Notes: generated by a model not told the origin, from the letters alone. DNA of 64,000 nt from Corynebacterium minutissimum (GCF_000988205.1 NZ_LAYQ01000001.1:83415-147414), one strand, 5' to 3'. Shown: positions 10,482 through 21,796, counted from the first letter of the stretch. Translations and numbers: made by a program.

Positions 10482-11536
10482 GGTCCGAGTCCGCGTTGTG
10501 CGGCTTGATATGCCACTTGAGCGGTGATTGGTTCTCCCCAGGGCGGGATGTAGTCCACATCGCCGCGAATCCTAAACACGTAGCCAGCACCTGTTGGTTT
10601 CTCCGGGTCGTCATCGTTGACCCCGTTGTGATAGGCGCACAACATGGTCAGATTCGGCGGGTTGGTAGCCCCTCCTGCCTTCCACGGCACGAGGTGATGC
10701 ACCTGGGCATAATCAGCGGGCTTGTTACAGCCCTTCCTGGCACAGGTGGGATGTTCAGCACTGGCCATGATGCGCTGCTCAAACCCGGCTAAACGCTTCA
10801 TCCGGTGCAGCCACACCGGCCCGATCGCGGGGTGGATGAGGGTTACGTAGCCGATCTCGGCAAACTTATAGTTCAGAAATTCCGTGCCGGTCATGCGGCC
10901 GCCATTGGTCAGCTCAAGGACGATGTCATCGCCGTCGCCGCTCACAATCTTGTCGAGCTTGTCCAAGGTGACAACGACGCTGGTGAGCACGGCTGGTTTG
11001 GTTCCGCCATGGGATTTGTTGAAGAAGACGTGGTTGGCTGCTTCCAGCAGGTTGTTCTGGTTGATGGATTCCAGCACGCCGCGCATCTCGGTCACGGTCA
11101 TGGGGTCATCGGTAATGGTCAGCGAGTGCGGACCATCAGCGCGATAGGTCATGCGCACACCAGGTGTGGGCACGCGTTTGGGCTTGAGCTCTTTTAAGCG
11201 CTTGGCCGCCACGGCTGGGATGTTCAATGCTGATGTGCCGGCGAGCTTGATCCGTAGGTTCCAGGCATGCAGCTGGTTCTTCAGCTTCTTCGTGTAGGAC
11301 TCAATGAGGCTTAACGTGGCCAGATCATGGCGCTGTTCGGCGGCTCGGCTGCGGGCAGTGCGTTGCTTACCCGTGAACTTGGTAGCGCCGAAGTAGATGT
11401 GGTTCAAGCCAGCCAATTCGGCGGCATCGGCAGGTGAAGCGCCGAGTGCGCGCAAGCGTTCCTCGCCTCCTACCGCCTGCTCCACCAAAGAAATCCCCGA
11501 GTTGCGGTAGGAGAAATAGGTCTCTAAATCCCCCAT
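10469..11536 (-). CDS. DUF222/HNH endonuclease domain protein (13E12 family type)
   Basis: Protein of 355 residues with a helical N-terminal DUF222-like region and a C-terminal HNH nuclease domain. The zinc/metal-binding pattern CARKGCNKPADYAQVHHLVPW followed by LTMLCAYHN is plain near residues 270-315. Such genes occur in several copies in many actinobacterial genomes. Their role is unsettled, and they are suspected to be mobile or repetitive genes. It stands alone between pgi and yccF. The last codons run into the tandem repeat. Confidence 0.82.
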   Translation of the reverse strand: MGDLETYFSYRNSGISLVEQAVGGEERLRALGASPADAAELAGLNHIYFGATKFTGKQRTARSRAAEQRHDLATLSLIESYTKKLKNQLHAWNLRIKLAGTSALNIPAVAAKRLKELKPKRVPTPGVRMTYRADGPHSLTITDDPMTVTEMRGVLESINQNNLLEAANHVFFNKSHGGTKPAVLTSVVVTLDKLDKIVSGDGDDIVLELTNGGRMTGTEFLNYKFAEIGYVTLIHPAIGPVWLHRMKRLAGFEQRIMASAEHPTCARKGCNKPADYAQVHHLVPWKAGGATNPPNLTMLCAYHNGVNDDDPEKPTGAGYVFRIRGDVDYIPPWGEPITAQVAYQAAQRGLGPPGG

Positions 11537-11588
11537 GCCTCAGAACACTAAAGCACCCTAGGCAACCCCGCAACCGGAGACAGAGATT

Positions 11589-12002
11589 TTAGAGCTTGAT
11601 CATCGACTCCCAGCCGAACGGAATGTGGTCAGAGTCCACAATCTTGCGGCCGAACGGGAAGCACGTCACCGGGATCATCTTCAGGTTGGCCAGAGCCACC
11701 GGGATGCCCACGATGGTCACTGCCTGCGCCGCTGCAGTGGTGACGTGGCCGATAGCCAACCACAGGCCAGCGACAAGGAACCAGACAGCGTTAGAGAACC
11801 GAGACATGCCACCGGTGCCTTTGACCGGTTGAATGACGGAGCGCCCAAAGGGCCACAGCGCGAAATTCGCCATACGCATCGAGGCCACACCGGCAGGAAT
11901 CGTCACGACGGGGATGCAGGCCAGGATGCCGAGGAGGAAGTAGCCCAGTGCGAGGACAAGGCCACCAGTTGCCAACCAGATGATGTTCAAAATGATCTTC
12001 AT
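11589..12002 (-). CDS. YccF domain membrane protein
   Basis: Small inner-membrane protein of 137 residues carrying two copies of the YccF domain. Each copy has a hydrophobic hairpin followed by a P-x-G/A-x-A-N/S-x-(R/K)-M/L, F-x-P-F-G-R pattern (MANFALWPFGRSV and LKMIPVTCFPFGRKI). YccF proteins occur widely but have no established biochemical role. The gene starts 10 nt downstream of the glycosylase stop on the same strand, so the two may be co-transcribed. Confidence 0.85.
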   Translation of the reverse strand: MKIILNIIWLATGGLVLALGYFLLGILACIPVVTIPAGVASMRMANFALWPFGRSVIQPVKGTGGMSRFSNAVWFLVAGLWLAIGHVTTAAAQAVTIVGIPVALANLKMIPVTCFPFGRKIVDSDHIPFGWESMIKL

Positions 12003-12012
12003 GCATCCCAGC

Positions 12013-12834
12013 CTAGCGACGCGGCTGGCAGTGCGGGCACCACCAGATGACGCGCTCTAATTCCCCTTCATCGCCGCCGGCGTCCACACCACCCAGCGTG
12101 GATTTCTCAATGAGCGTGCCGCAGCGTCGGCAGCGCTGACGGTTGCGTCCGAAGACATAGGTGGTCTCCCCTGCCCTTTTCACGCCGGTGGTCACACGTA
12201 CCGGCGAGTCTCGATTGGCCCAGATGAGGCGGCGGGAGATGGTGAGGATCTGGGGGACGTCGACAAGCGCTACAGGTGTTGCTGGATGAACGCCGGCCAG
12301 GAAGCAGATCTCGGCGCGGTATTCGTTGCCCAAGCCTGCCACGTTGCGCTGGTCCAGGAGGGCCGCGCCGATGCTGCGCTCGGGGCGCAACTCGATGCGG
12401 TGTACGGCCTCCTCAAAGCCGCCTTCCGCCCATTCTGGCGCGAGGATGTCGGGGCCTAGGTGCGCCATGCGCTGCTCAAACTCGCGGGTGGGGAAAACCT
12501 CCACCAGCCCCAACCAGTGCCCCACCAGCTCAATATCACGCGGGGTGTTTTCCATCTGCAGCACCACGCGGGCGCTGTGGCCGGGCTTGCGCCAGCGGTC
12601 CCCGGCGTAGTGGATGGCCCACGTGCCTTCCATCTTGAGGTGGGTATGCAGGATGAGCTCGCCGCCGAAATCCATGAAGAGGTGTTTGCCATAGGGCCAG
12701 ACTTCCTCGCATACCAGCCCGTCGAAACGCACGGTGGCATAGCGCGGCACGCGCAGGGAGGAGGAGGTCACACGCCGGCCCTCCATGAACTGCAGCCGGT
12801 TCGACAGCTGCAGAACGGAATCACCCTCAGGCAC
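12013..12834 (-). CDS. Fpg/Nei-family DNA glycosylase (Nei2-like)
   Basis: Base-excision repair enzyme of 273 residues that removes oxidised bases and nicks the abasic site. The N-terminus MPEGDSVLQL gives the catalytic Pro2 and Glu3 after removal of Met. The H2TH region LLDQRNVAGLGNEYRAEICF lies near residues 160-180. The C-terminal zinc finger is CRRCG...WWCPHC. The MPEGD start rather than MPELP suggests the actinobacterial Nei2 (endonuclease VIII) branch and not MutM. The RBS GAGGAGG lies just upstream of the start. Confidence 0.9.
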   Translation of the reverse strand: MPEGDSVLQLSNRLQFMEGRRVTSSSLRVPRYATVRFDGLVCEEVWPYGKHLFMDFGGELILHTHLKMEGTWAIHYAGDRWRKPGHSARVVLQMENTPRDIELVGHWLGLVEVFPTREFEQRMAHLGPDILAPEWAEGGFEEAVHRIELRPERSIGAALLDQRNVAGLGNEYRAEICFLAGVHPATPVALVDVPQILTISRRLIWANRDSPVRVTTGVKRAGETTYVFGRNRQRCRRCGTLIEKSTLGGVDAGGDEGELERVIWWCPHCQPRR

Positions 12835-12861
12835 AGCAGAACCTCCTCACCAAACGGGTGC

Positions 12862-14130
12862 CTACTCTACCGGCGTGTTCCTTCCTTCACCTAATGCCAG
12901 CGCACCCGGCTCCCACGGGGTGACCACGTGCTGGCGGGAAAGGTCTTCGATCTTCTTCACGCCGAGCAGCTGGAGGGTGTTCTTGAACTCCTCCGCGAGC
13001 AGCTCAATGACGCGGTCGACGCCTTCCTTGCCGCCGGCCATCAGCCCGTAGAGGTAGGCGCGGCCGATGAGGACGAAATCCGCACCCAGAGACAGCGCAA
13101 TGGCGATGTCGACGCCGGACATAATGCCGGAGTCGTAGATGATCTCCACGTCCGGGCCTACCTCCGCGCGCACGGCCTCAAGGGCTTGGAGGGTGTTGAC
13201 CACGCGGTCGAGCTGGCGCCCGCCGTGGGAGGAGACCACGATGCCGTCGGCGCCAAGGTCGATGACCTTGCGGGCGTCCTCGGGGTTGACGATTCCCTTG
13301 ACGAAGAGCTTGCCCGTCCACTGCTTGCGAATCCACGCTAGGTCCTCGAAGTTGAGGCCTGGGTCAAACATGGTGTTGACCAGCTCGCCTAGTGTGCCGG
13401 TGGTCGAGGTCAGGGAGGCAAAGGTGACCGGGTCCGTGGTGAGGAAGTTGAACCACCACTCGGGGCGCCACGCGGCGTCGAAGACGGTGCCGGCGGTCAG
13501 GCGCGGCGGGATGCGCATGCCGTTACGGGTATCGCGCAGACGCTGGCCCGCCACGGGCGTATCCACGGTGACCACGAGGGTTTCATAGCCGTTGGCGGCA
13601 GCGCGTTCGATGAGTTCCTGGCAGGCGGAGTGATCCTTCCACAGGTAAAGCTGGAACCAGCGGCGGCCGCTATTGCCTTGCGACGCCGCGACCTCCTCCA
13701 CCGAGCGCGTGCCCATCGTGGAGAGCGTGAACGGGATGCCTGCGTCGCGGGCGGCTTGGGAACCAGCGTCCTCGCCTTCGGCATGCATGAAGCGGGTAAA
13801 GCCGGTCGGCGCGATGCCGAAAGGCAGGGCCGCGGGCTCTCCGGCGATCTCGGTGCTCAAGGAGATGTCGTGCGCGCCATTGAGCACGTTGGGCATGAGG
13901 CGAACGTCGCGGAAGAAATCGCGGGATTCGCGGTAGCTGACCTCATCGCGGGCGGCACCGTCGACGTAGTCGAAGGCAGCCTTGGGTGTGCGGCGCTTGG
14001 CAATCTTGCGCAGATCCCACACATCAGCGGCCTCTGCCAGGCGTGCTGTCCGGCGGTCGAGGTTGGGTGCTTCGAACCGCATGAGGTTCTTGAGCTCGGA
14101 CACGTTGGGCAGTTGGCGCTTTAGCCGCAT
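12862..14130 (-). CDS. lldD: Quinone-dependent L-lactate dehydrogenase
   Basis: FMN enzyme of 422 residues that oxidises L-lactate to pyruvate and feeds electrons into the membrane quinone pool. The early block AAFDYVDGAARDEVSYRES, the flavin-site segment LPFGIAPTGF and the active-site signature VSSHGGRQLDRVV (near residues 290-303) are all seen. The signature has Ser where most relatives have Asn (SNHGGRQ). Unlike the C. glutamicum lactate operon, there is no adjacent permease or GntR-type regulator. It follows lhr on the same strand after 83 nt. Confidence 0.9.
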   Translation of the reverse strand: MRLKRQLPNVSELKNLMRFEAPNLDRRTARLAEAADVWDLRKIAKRRTPKAAFDYVDGAARDEVSYRESRDFFRDVRLMPNVLNGAHDISLSTEIAGEPAALPFGIAPTGFTRFMHAEGEDAGSQAARDAGIPFTLSTMGTRSVEEVAASQGNSGRRWFQLYLWKDHSACQELIERAAANGYETLVVTVDTPVAGQRLRDTRNGMRIPPRLTAGTVFDAAWRPEWWFNFLTTDPVTFASLTSTTGTLGELVNTMFDPGLNFEDLAWIRKQWTGKLFVKGIVNPEDARKVIDLGADGIVVSSHGGRQLDRVVNTLQALEAVRAEVGPDVEIIYDSGIMSGVDIAIALSLGADFVLIGRAYLYGLMAGGKEGVDRVIELLAEEFKNTLQLLGVKKIEDLSRQHVVTPWEPGALALGEGRNTPVE

Positions 14131-14213
14131 GGAAACAAGACTCCTTTTCTATTGGGCTATCAGCTTTTGAGGTTAGACCCATGAAAAGCCCGTGGGCTAA
14201 ATGAAGGTGAATA

Positions 14214-17200
14214 TCATTCAGCGGCGTCGCCGACGCGGGCGAAAACCGCCTGGGCTTCCCGGTGCAGTCGATGGGCCACCAGACTCAGTGGAATCCTTCG
14301 GATCATCGAAGGACAGCTCCTCCATCGCCTCGACGGCGCGGCGCCCACCGCGACGTGCGGGACGGTAAGGTTCAGCGGAGCGCGCGGCTTCTCCAGATTG
14401 ACCGTGCTGTCCTGCACGGCCGGAAGAGGCGGTGTGGGCAGAGCCAGTAATCCGCACGCCTTCGGGGTCAGTGCCGCGCCCAGTGCGCGCAGCTCACCGC
14501 CCAGCTTCGACTCGAAGATGGGCCGCCCGTTCGCTTTCTCAATGACCAGCTTGTTCAAGCGCCCGGCGGCCACCAGCTCGTTGAGGCCTGCAAGCACTGC
14601 GGCTAGTACCTCGGTGCGCTCGATTCCCTCGGGCAAAGCGTTGAAGAACGTGGTCAACGTCTTTCCGCCCCGGGTCAGGTGAGCCACCGGCAGTCCATCC
14701 ATGAGCACCACCAAGCACCCGCGGCGCGGGTGGGGCGGGCCGCGGATTCGCCGGCATCGGTAGTGGGCCAGGGCAGCGCCGCACCATAGGGGTTGGCAGG
14801 GTCGGTCGCGGCCAGGACATAGGCCTGCGGCTCGCGGGTTCCGGAGGGCCAGCCCGTAACATCGGGGGAATCATCCACCCCGCGCAAGCGGTCAATGACC
14901 GCAGGCGTGGAGAACTGCGCGGCACCCAGTCCTTCAATGACATAGCCGCGCATCGCCTTGCCGGATTCCTCGAAACCGGAGAGCACCTTATAAGCCAGGG
15001 CGAAACCTCCCAGGACGTCCTCGGCAACCACAGAGCCACGGGTAAGCACGCCGTAGCGGTCCAGCCAAGCCTCGCCGTGCGCGATGGAACGCGACGTTGC
15101 ATCCGTCGCGGCGGGCACGGCCAACGACCACCGCCCCACCACGTCGGGCGCGGTCGGTGCGCTGGAGACGTTATGTGCTTGCGCAAAGGACGTGCGCCCC
15201 ATGCGCAGGCGCGAGCGCGATGGCCGACGCCGCGCGCGATGCGCCGTACGCCCGGCGCGCCCACCTGCTGCCAGGTGGGCCCGGATAGGAGCGAAGGAAT
15301 CGGGACTGACCAGACCTGCCTCCACCAGTCCCCAGAGGGCCTCGCGAACCTCCTCAGCGGTGCCGCTGAGCTGCGGTTGAATATCGGAGATGAGGTAACT
15401 GCCGCCGCCCTGTAAAGCCTCCAGCAGTTGGGTTTGCAGCATGGAAACACCAGCCTCCTCGGCGGAGACCTGCAGGGCGAGCTGCGCGGCATAGTCCGCC
15501 GGCAACAGCATGATCCAGGGGTCATTGGAGCCAGCCTTGCCCGCGCCGAGGATGAGGACCTCGCCGCTGGCGGTGAGCTCATCGAGCATCGTCGGCGAAT
15601 AGTCCCCCACTCGCGCAGGCAGGATGAGGCTCTCCCAGGCCGAGGCCGGCAGGCGCACGCCGGCCAGCTGCTCGATGACGGCGAAGACGCCGTCCACCCC
15701 ACGCAGCACCGGGCGCCGGCCCACCGCGGCTACCTGCAGCCAATCCGGCAGGAAGCGCCCGAAGGCCGCGGGAGAAACAGGCTGCGTGGCAGCTCGGGCA
15801 GCCGCCAGCGAGCGCGAGCGGATGACCTTGAGCACCTCCGCCGCGCAGTACTCCTGTTCCTCCACGCCTTGCCGGTAGTGCCCCGCCAGGATGGAGTCCA
15901 GACCGTTGAGCGTCGAGTGCGCCACCGCGGCTGACAGGCCAAAGGCCTCCTGTACATCGCGCGCCACAAACGGCCCGCGCGTGCGCGCCCAACGGCTGAC
16001 CAGCTGATCCACGGCATCGGTAATCGTGGCCTGCTGGGCGGGGATACCGGGTGGGACGGGGATGCCCAGGCCGTCGCGAAGCAGCGGCGCATCAAGCGCT
16101 TGGGCAATATGTTCGCGGCCGTTGATGCGCACCCGCATGATGCGCGCGCCCAGCGCATCGAGTGCGCGCAGAGGCACCGTGGCGTGCGCACCAAACTCCT
16201 CGACCGGGATGGGGCCCAGCACGCGCAGGAGGTCCGCGACCTCCTCGGTGGTGCGCGCCTGGCGTTCCAGGGTGGTGCGCTGTAGCTGGGCATGGACCTC
16301 GGCGATGATGGAGCCGTCGAGAAGCTCGCGCAGCTCCACCGTGCCCAACAGCTTCGCCAACAGCGCCGGGTCTAGCGCCAGGGCCGCCGCGCGCTTTTCC
16401 GCCAGGGGTGAATCCCCCTCGTACATGAACGCGCCGGTGTAGTTGAACAGCAGCGAAGACGCAAAGGGCGAAGGCTGCTCCGTGGTGACCTCCGCGATGC
16501 GAATGCGGCGGTGCGCCAGCTCCCGCATGACCTCCGTGAGCGCCGGCAGGTCATAGACATCCTGCACGCACTCGCGCACGGTCTCCAGGATGATGGGGAA
16601 AGAGGGGTAGTTGCGGGCGACGTCGAGAAGCTGCTCCGCGCGCTGGCGCTGCTGCCACAAGGGCGCGCGCTTGCCCGGGTTACGCCGCGGCAGAAGCAGC
16701 GCTCGCGCCGCGCACTCCCGGAAACGAGAAGCAAAGAGCGCGGAGTTTCCCACCTGCTCGGTGACGATGTCGGCGATCTCATCGGCGTCGAAAAGAAAGA
16801 GCGCGGCATCCGGGTCCTGCTCCCCCTGCGTCAGGCGCAGCACGATGCCGTCATCGCCTGCCACGGCCTGCGCATCCATCCCGGTGCGCTCCGCCACGCG
16901 CTGCCCCACCGCCAGCGCCCACGCCGCATTCACCGGCCGGCCAAACGGGGTGTGCAACAGCACGCGCCAATCCCCCAACTCGTCCGTGAAGCGCTCCAGC
17001 AGCAACGTCTTCTCATCCGGGATGATCCCGGTGGCCTCGTTCTGTTCCTGCAGGTAGGCGGCGATGTTGCGCCGCGCGTTCTCATCCGCACCGCGCACCA
17101 CCGACGGATCCGCGAGCGCCTCCCGCCGGAATGCACCCAACGCCTTGCCCAGCTCATAGGGACGCCCAGCTTGGTCACCGTTCCAGAAAGGCAAACGCCC

Positions 17201-19168
17201 GATGTGCCCCGGCGCGGGTGTCACCAACACCTGGTCGCGCGTGATCTCCTCCACACGCCAGCTCGTCGCACCGAGGGTGAAGATATCCCCCACCCGGGTT
17301 TCATAGACCATTTCCTCATCGAGCTCACCCACGCGGCGCGGCGCGGAACCAGCCTCACCAGTACCCACCAGGAAGACGCCGAACATGCCGCGGTCCGGGA
17401 TGGTGCCGCCGTTGGTCACCGCCACGCGTTGCGCGCCGGGGCGCGGGGTGAGCACGCCCGTCACGCGGTCATAGACCACCCGGGGTTTGAGCTCCGCAAA
17501 ATCCGTCGACGGGTACACACCACTGACCAAGTCCAGAACGGAGTCGAAGACCTCGCGTGCTAGGTCCTTATAGGGCCAGGCACGGCGCACGGTGTCATAC
17601 CAGCTGTCGGCCTCGAGGCCCTCGCTCGTGCTCGCGCTTGCCGACGCCACCACCGCCGCCACCGTCTGCTGTGCCAAGACATCCAACGGGTTGCGCGGGG
17701 CGTGCATCTCCTCAATGAGGCCCTCCTCCATGCGGGCGACGGTGAGTGCTGATTGCACGAGGTCCGCGCGGTGCTTGGGATAGAAGGAGCCATGGGAGAC
17801 CGCGCCGACGGAGTGCCCGGCGCGGCCCACGCGCTGCAGGCCGGAGGCCACCGAGGGTGGGGATTCCACCTGCACCACCAGCTCCACCGCGCCCATGTCA
17901 ATGCCCAGCTCCAGGGAGCTCGTGGCCACAACGGCTTTGAGCGTGCCTTCCTTGAGCATCGTCTCCGTCAGCGCGCGCTCGTCCTTGGACACCGAACCGT
18001 GGTGCGCGCGGGCAATAACGGCAGGTGCCTTCCCGGCGACGTCGACCTGTTTCATCAGCTGGGCCGGGTCGCGCCGGGTCGCTGGGCTCAAGGATTCCGG
18101 ATCGTGCTCCTGGGCATAAAGCTCGTTGAGCCGGCTAGTAAGCCGCTCGGCGGTGCGACGCGAGTTGACGAAGACAAGGGTGGAGCGCTGCTCCATAATT
18201 TCGGCGTACAGCTCTTCTTCGATGAAGGGCCAGATGGACTTTGCCGTGGGCAGGGCGGAGTCTCCTACCCCGCCGTGTGTGTCCGTTTCCCCACGCTGCG
18301 CCTGCACGCGCAGGGCGTCTTGGGGGCCTTGGGTGATGCCCAGGGGGTCGTCGACAGTCGCCTCCCCGATGGGGGATCCCTGCTCCGGGGTGGGCAGGTC
18401 CGACATGTCCTCGACCGGCACGTGGACGTCGAGCTGCCAGCGCTTCTTGGCGGGTGGTGCGATGATATCGACGGGACGGTCGCCGCCCAAGAAGTTGGCA
18501 ACAGTACTCAGCGGCCGCACCGTCGCCGACAGCCCGATGCGCTGGAACTCCCCGGCGATGAGCCCGAGGCGCTCCAAAGTCAGCGCCAGGTGCACGCCGC
18601 GCTTGGTGCCGGCCAGGGCATGGATCTCATCGATGATGATGGTATCCACGGTCTTCAGAATCCCCGCAGCTTTGGAAGTGAGCATGAGGTAGGCCGATTC
18701 CGGCGTGGTGATAAGGATGTCCGGCGGCTTGCGCACCTGGCGGGCGCGCTCTGCCTGCGGGGTATCCCCCGAGCGCACGCCGACGGTAATATCCGGCACC
18801 TCCAGGCCCAGCCGCTCGGCGGTGCGGGCGATGCCGTTGAGCGGGGCGCGCAGATTATTCTCAACGTCCACGCCCAGAGCCTTTAGTGGTGAGATATACA
18901 GCACTCTCACGCCATCATGAGCTCCCTCGCGGGAGGGCTCAGTACTCAGCGGCAGGGCGGTCTGGCCTTCGCGCTCCACCAAAGAATTCAGGGCCCACAA
19001 AAATGCCGCGATCGTCTTACCGGAGCCGGTCGGCGCCACAACCAGCGCATTCGCACCACCGGAAATCGCCTCCCATGCCTGCTCTTGGACGGGGGTGGGG
19101 GCGGCGAAAACGTCCTGGAACCACCCGGCCACCTGTGGGCGGAACTTCGCCAGAACGTTTTTAGACAT
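14214..19168 (-). CDS. lhr: Large ATP-dependent helicase Lhr (two probable frameshifts)
   Basis: Superfamily 2 helicase of about 1650 residues involved in DNA repair, induced by DNA damage in mycobacteria. Motif I is APTGSGKT, motif II IIIDEIHALAG, motif III GLSATVRPL, and motif VI QRVGRAGHS. The N-terminal helicase core fills the first 850 residues. A winged-helix and Lhr-specific C-terminal half follow. The frame from 19168 fails at about 14707, where a missing base (probably T in a TTT run) separates ...TRAAGA from LVVLMDGLPVAHL. A second shift near 14352 is likely, because downstream codons give RRWRSCPSM in this frame but VEAMEELSFDDPKDS in the frame that ends at 14218. Confidence 0.9.
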
Positions 19169-19202
19169 GCCCTACTGTATCGCGCGCGCTAATCTGGTCA
19201 CT

Positions 19203-19961
19203 ATGACCGTTGAGATTTCTGATTCCCGTCTAACCAACTCCCTCGCCGATGGCTGCGGCGAAATACTCAAAGGCGTGCGCAACGGTGGCTTGCTGCGCGG
19301 CTTGGCGCTGGGTGATGCCGGCGATGAGGCCGCTCAGGAGTGGATCTCCCGCGTCCTTGAGCAGCACCGCCCCAAGGACGGCGTCCTGTCGGAAGAGGCT
19401 GCCGATGACTTGAGCCGTTTGAAGAAGGACCGCGTGTGGATCATTGACCCGCTCGACGGCACGAAGGAGTTCGCTACCGGCCGCCAGGACTGGGCCGTCC
19501 ACATCGCGCTGGTAGAAAACGGCACCCCCATCCACGCGGCCGTCGGCATGCCGGACATGGGCGTGACCTTTAAGTCCTCCGACGTGCGCGCGGTAACCGG
19601 CCCGTTGTCAAAGAAGTTCGTGGTTTCTCGTAACCGCCCGCCGAAGGTAGCGGATTACGTCGCGGAGAAGATGGGCTTTGAGACCGTCGGCGTAGGCTCC
19701 GCGGGTGCGAAGGCCATCCACGTGTTGTTGGGTGACTATGACGGATACATCCATGCCGGCGGCCAGTACGAGTGGGACCAGGCCGCCCCGGTGGGCGTGG
19801 CTCTGGCGGCGGGCCTGCACTGCTCGCGCCTGGATGGCTCCCCCATCAAGTTCAATAACGAGGACACCTTCATCCCGGATCTTCTGATCTGCCGCCCGGA
19901 ACTGGCAGAGGAGATTCTGGAGCACGCCGCCGCCTACGCGGAGGCCAACGGCGGGTACTAA
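19203..19961 (+). CDS. cysQ: 3'(2'),5'-bisphosphate nucleotidase (CysQ-type IMPase family)
   Basis: Lithium-sensitive Mg-dependent phosphatase of 252 residues that clears 3'-phosphoadenosine 5'-phosphate formed in sulfate assimilation. The family signature is [15 protein letters not shown] near residues 80-94, and the second signature is [17 protein letters not shown] near 188-204. The start chosen, [10 protein letters not shown], lies 34 nt from the divergent lhr start. TAATCT sits about 10 nt upstream of the ATG with no Shine-Dalgarno sequence, which suggests a leaderless transcript. Confidence 0.88.
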   Translation: MTVEISDSRLTNSLADGCGEILKGVRNGGLLRGLALGDAGDEAAQEWISRVLEQHRPKDGVLSEEAADDLSRLKKDRVWIIDPLDGTKEFATGRQDWAVHIALVENGTPIHAAVGMPDMGVTFKSSDVRAVTGPLSKKFVVSRNRPPKVADYVAEKMGFETVGVGSAGAKAIHVLLGDYDGYIHAGGQYEWDQAAPVGVALAAGLHCSRLDGSPIKFNNEDTFIPDLLICRPELAEEILEHAAAYAEANGGY

Positions 19962-20005
19962 CCCCACGCACGTGGCACGGACGCAAGGGCGCTATCATGG
20001 TGACC

Positions 20006-20803
20006 ATGATTGAGACTCCGTACGAGGACCTCCTGCGCCGCGTCCTCGAAGAAGGCGCGCCCAAGGGCGACCGCACTGGCACCGGCACCCTCTCCCTGTT
20101 CGGTGCCCAACTTCGCTATAACCTGGCGGAGTCTTTTCCCCTGCTGACCACCAAGAAGGTCTATTTCCACGGCGTGATTGGTGAGTTGCTGTGGTTCCTG
20201 CGTGGCGAGTCCAACGTGACGTGGCTGCAGAAGAACAAGGTCCGTATCTGGAACGAGTGGGCCGATGAGGACGGTGAGCTGGGCCCCGTCTACGGCGTGC
20301 AATGGCGCTCGTGGCCCACACCGGATGGCCAGCACATCGACCAGATTCAGGTCGCGCTGGACACGCTCAAGAACAACCCGGATTCCCGCCGCAACTTGGT
20401 CTCCGCGTGGAACGTCTCTGAGTTGGACAAGATGGCGCTCATGCCCTGCCACTTGCTTTTCCAGCTTTATGTCGCCGACGGCAAGTTGTCCATGCAGGTT
20501 TACCAGCGCTCGGCGGACATGTTCCTCGGCGTTCCCTTCAACTTAGCCTCTTACGCCGCGCTGACCCACATGTTTGCGCAGCAAGCAGGTTTAGAGGTAG
20601 GCGAGCTCATCTGGACGGGTGGGGATTGCCACATCTACAACGACCACATAGAGCAGGTCAAGGAACAGCTCTCCCGCGAGCCCCGCGAGTACCCGCAGCT
20701 CAAGCTCCACAAGGCGCCGGACATGTTCTCCTATGACTTCGAGGATTTTGAGGTCATCGGCTACGACCCCCACCCCACCATCAAGGCGCAGGTGTCCGTT
20801 TAA
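20006..20803 (+). CDS. thyA: Thymidylate synthase
   Basis: Makes dTMP from dUMP using methylene-tetrahydrofolate. The protein starts [10 protein letters not shown] (an in-frame ATG also lies at 19997) and is about 265 residues. The catalytic cysteine lies in [13 protein letters not shown], and the dUMP-binding segment is [19 protein letters not shown]. The folate and phosphate contacts DRTGTGT and DPHP are conserved. Its TAA shares an A with the ATG of folA, so the two are translationally coupled, as fits their shared folate cycle. Confidence 0.96.
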   Translation: MIETPYEDLLRRVLEEGAPKGDRTGTGTLSLFGAQLRYNLAESFPLLTTKKVYFHGVIGELLWFLRGESNVTWLQKNKVRIWNEWADEDGELGPVYGVQWRSWPTPDGQHIDQIQVALDTLKNNPDSRRNLVSAWNVSELDKMALMPCHLLFQLYVADGKLSMQVYQRSADMFLGVPFNLASYAALTHMFAQQAGLEVGELIWTGGDCHIYNDHIEQVKEQLSREPREYPQLKLHKAPDMFSYDFEDFEVIGYDPHPTIKAQVSV

Positions 20804-21348
20804 TGCTGGGCGCAATCTGGGCTCAGTCCCTCGACGGGGTCATTGGTGACGGCGTGGTCATGCCTTGGCACGTGCCGGAAGACCTGAAGCACTTCAAGGA
20901 AGTGACCATGGGTGCGCCTGTCATCATGGGCCGCAAGACATGGGAGTCCCTCAACCCCAAGTTCCGCCCGTTGCCAGGCCGGGAGAACATTGTTCTCTCT
21001 CGCCGCGAGCCCGGCGAATGGTCTGCGGGTGCCACCGTGGTGGACAACCTCGACGCCGCACTTCACGCCACGCTTGACGACGCCTGGATCATCGGCGGCG
21101 GCCAGCTCTATAGCTCCGCCCTCGACCGCGTGGATACAATCGAGCTCACCCTCATGGGTGTACAAGTCGGCGATGCCTACGGCGCAGATGCCGTCCTGGC
21201 CCCGAGCGTTCCGGAGGAATTCAGCCTATCTGCCGATAGTGACTGGCTGACCTCCGAATCAGGCCACCTCACCATTCCCGGCCAGCCGCCCAGCGAGCTG
21301 CCGATGAAATACCGTTTCCTCACCTACGACAGAAAGGCTGCTGCTTAA
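20803..21348 (+). CDS. folA: Dihydrofolate reductase
   Basis: NADPH-dependent regeneration of tetrahydrofolate consumed by ThyA. The protein has 181 residues. The start [17 protein letters not shown], the substrate-site Asp-equivalent region MPWHVPEDLKHFKEVT, the NADPH-binding GRKTWESL and the IIGGGQLY motif are all typical. It overlaps thyA at the start and mrx1 at the end, forming a compact three-gene unit. Confidence 0.95.
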   Translation: MLGAIWAQSLDGVIGDGVVMPWHVPEDLKHFKEVTMGAPVIMGRKTWESLNPKFRPLPGRENIVLSRREPGEWSAGATVVDNLDAALHATLDDAWIIGGGQLYSSALDRVDTIELTLMGVQVGDAYGADAVLAPSVPEEFSLSADSDWLTSESGHLTIPGQPPSELPMKYRFLTYDRKAAA

Positions 21349-21641
21349 TGAGCACCAACGTTGCCACTCCCGAAACCACTGAGCACGTCACCATCTTCTT
21401 CGCCGATTGGTGCCCGTTCTGTGCCAAGCTGATCAAAAACCTGGACCGCACCGAAACCCCATACGAGCTCGTCAACGTCGAAGCGGATTCCCCCGACACC
21501 GCCGACATCAACGCCTGGATCGAGTCCGTCAACGACGGCAACCGCATCGTGCCCACCGTCCTCTACTCCGACGGCACCCACGCCACCAACCCTTCCGCCA
21601 GCGAGGTCCGCGCCAAGTACGCGGAGCTGGCCGGCGAATAA
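21348..21641 (+). CDS. mrx1: Mycoredoxin (glutaredoxin-like thiol oxidoreductase)
   Basis: Thioredoxin-fold protein of 97 residues that reduces mycothiol mixed disulfides. The active site is WCPFC (residues 21-25), and the cis-Pro loop is RIVPTVLYSDG. The fold-typical TNPSASEV follows. Its position directly behind folA matches mycoredoxin-1 of C. glutamicum. The stop of folA and this ATG overlap. Confidence 0.88.
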   Translation: MSTNVATPETTEHVTIFFADWCPFCAKLIKNLDRTETPYELVNVEADSPDTADINAWIESVNDGNRIVPTVLYSDGTHATNPSASEVRAKYAELAGE

Positions 21642-21713
21642 ACGAAAGGCGACGCATTTAACGCCGCCCCACGCGGGGCTGCTAGTCTTACCTAGGTGCG
21701 CAACGCACCCCCC

Positions 21714-21786
21714 GCCCCAGTAGCTCAGGGGATAGAGCACGGCTCTCCTAAAGCCGGTGTCGGAAGTTCGAATCTTCTCTGGGGCA
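21714..21786 (+). tRNA. tRNA-Arg (anticodon CCT)
   Basis: A full cloverleaf can be drawn. The acceptor pairs GCCCCAG with CTGGGGC. The D arm is GCTC...GAGC. The anticodon stem CGGCT/AGCCG carries loop CTCCTAA (anticodon CCT, codon AGG). The T arm is GGAAG-TTCGAAT-CTTCT, and A is the discriminator. CCA is not encoded. The tRNA marks the edge between housekeeping genes and the accessory iron region. Confidence 0.96.
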
Positions 21787-21796
21787 CGCTGTGAAG

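Noticed and set aside
10351..10614. Arg/Gly-rich minus-strand frame downstream of and overlapping the HNH gene
   Set aside because: It consists of the translated 40-bp repeat plus an out-of-frame part of the HNH gene; no start signal.
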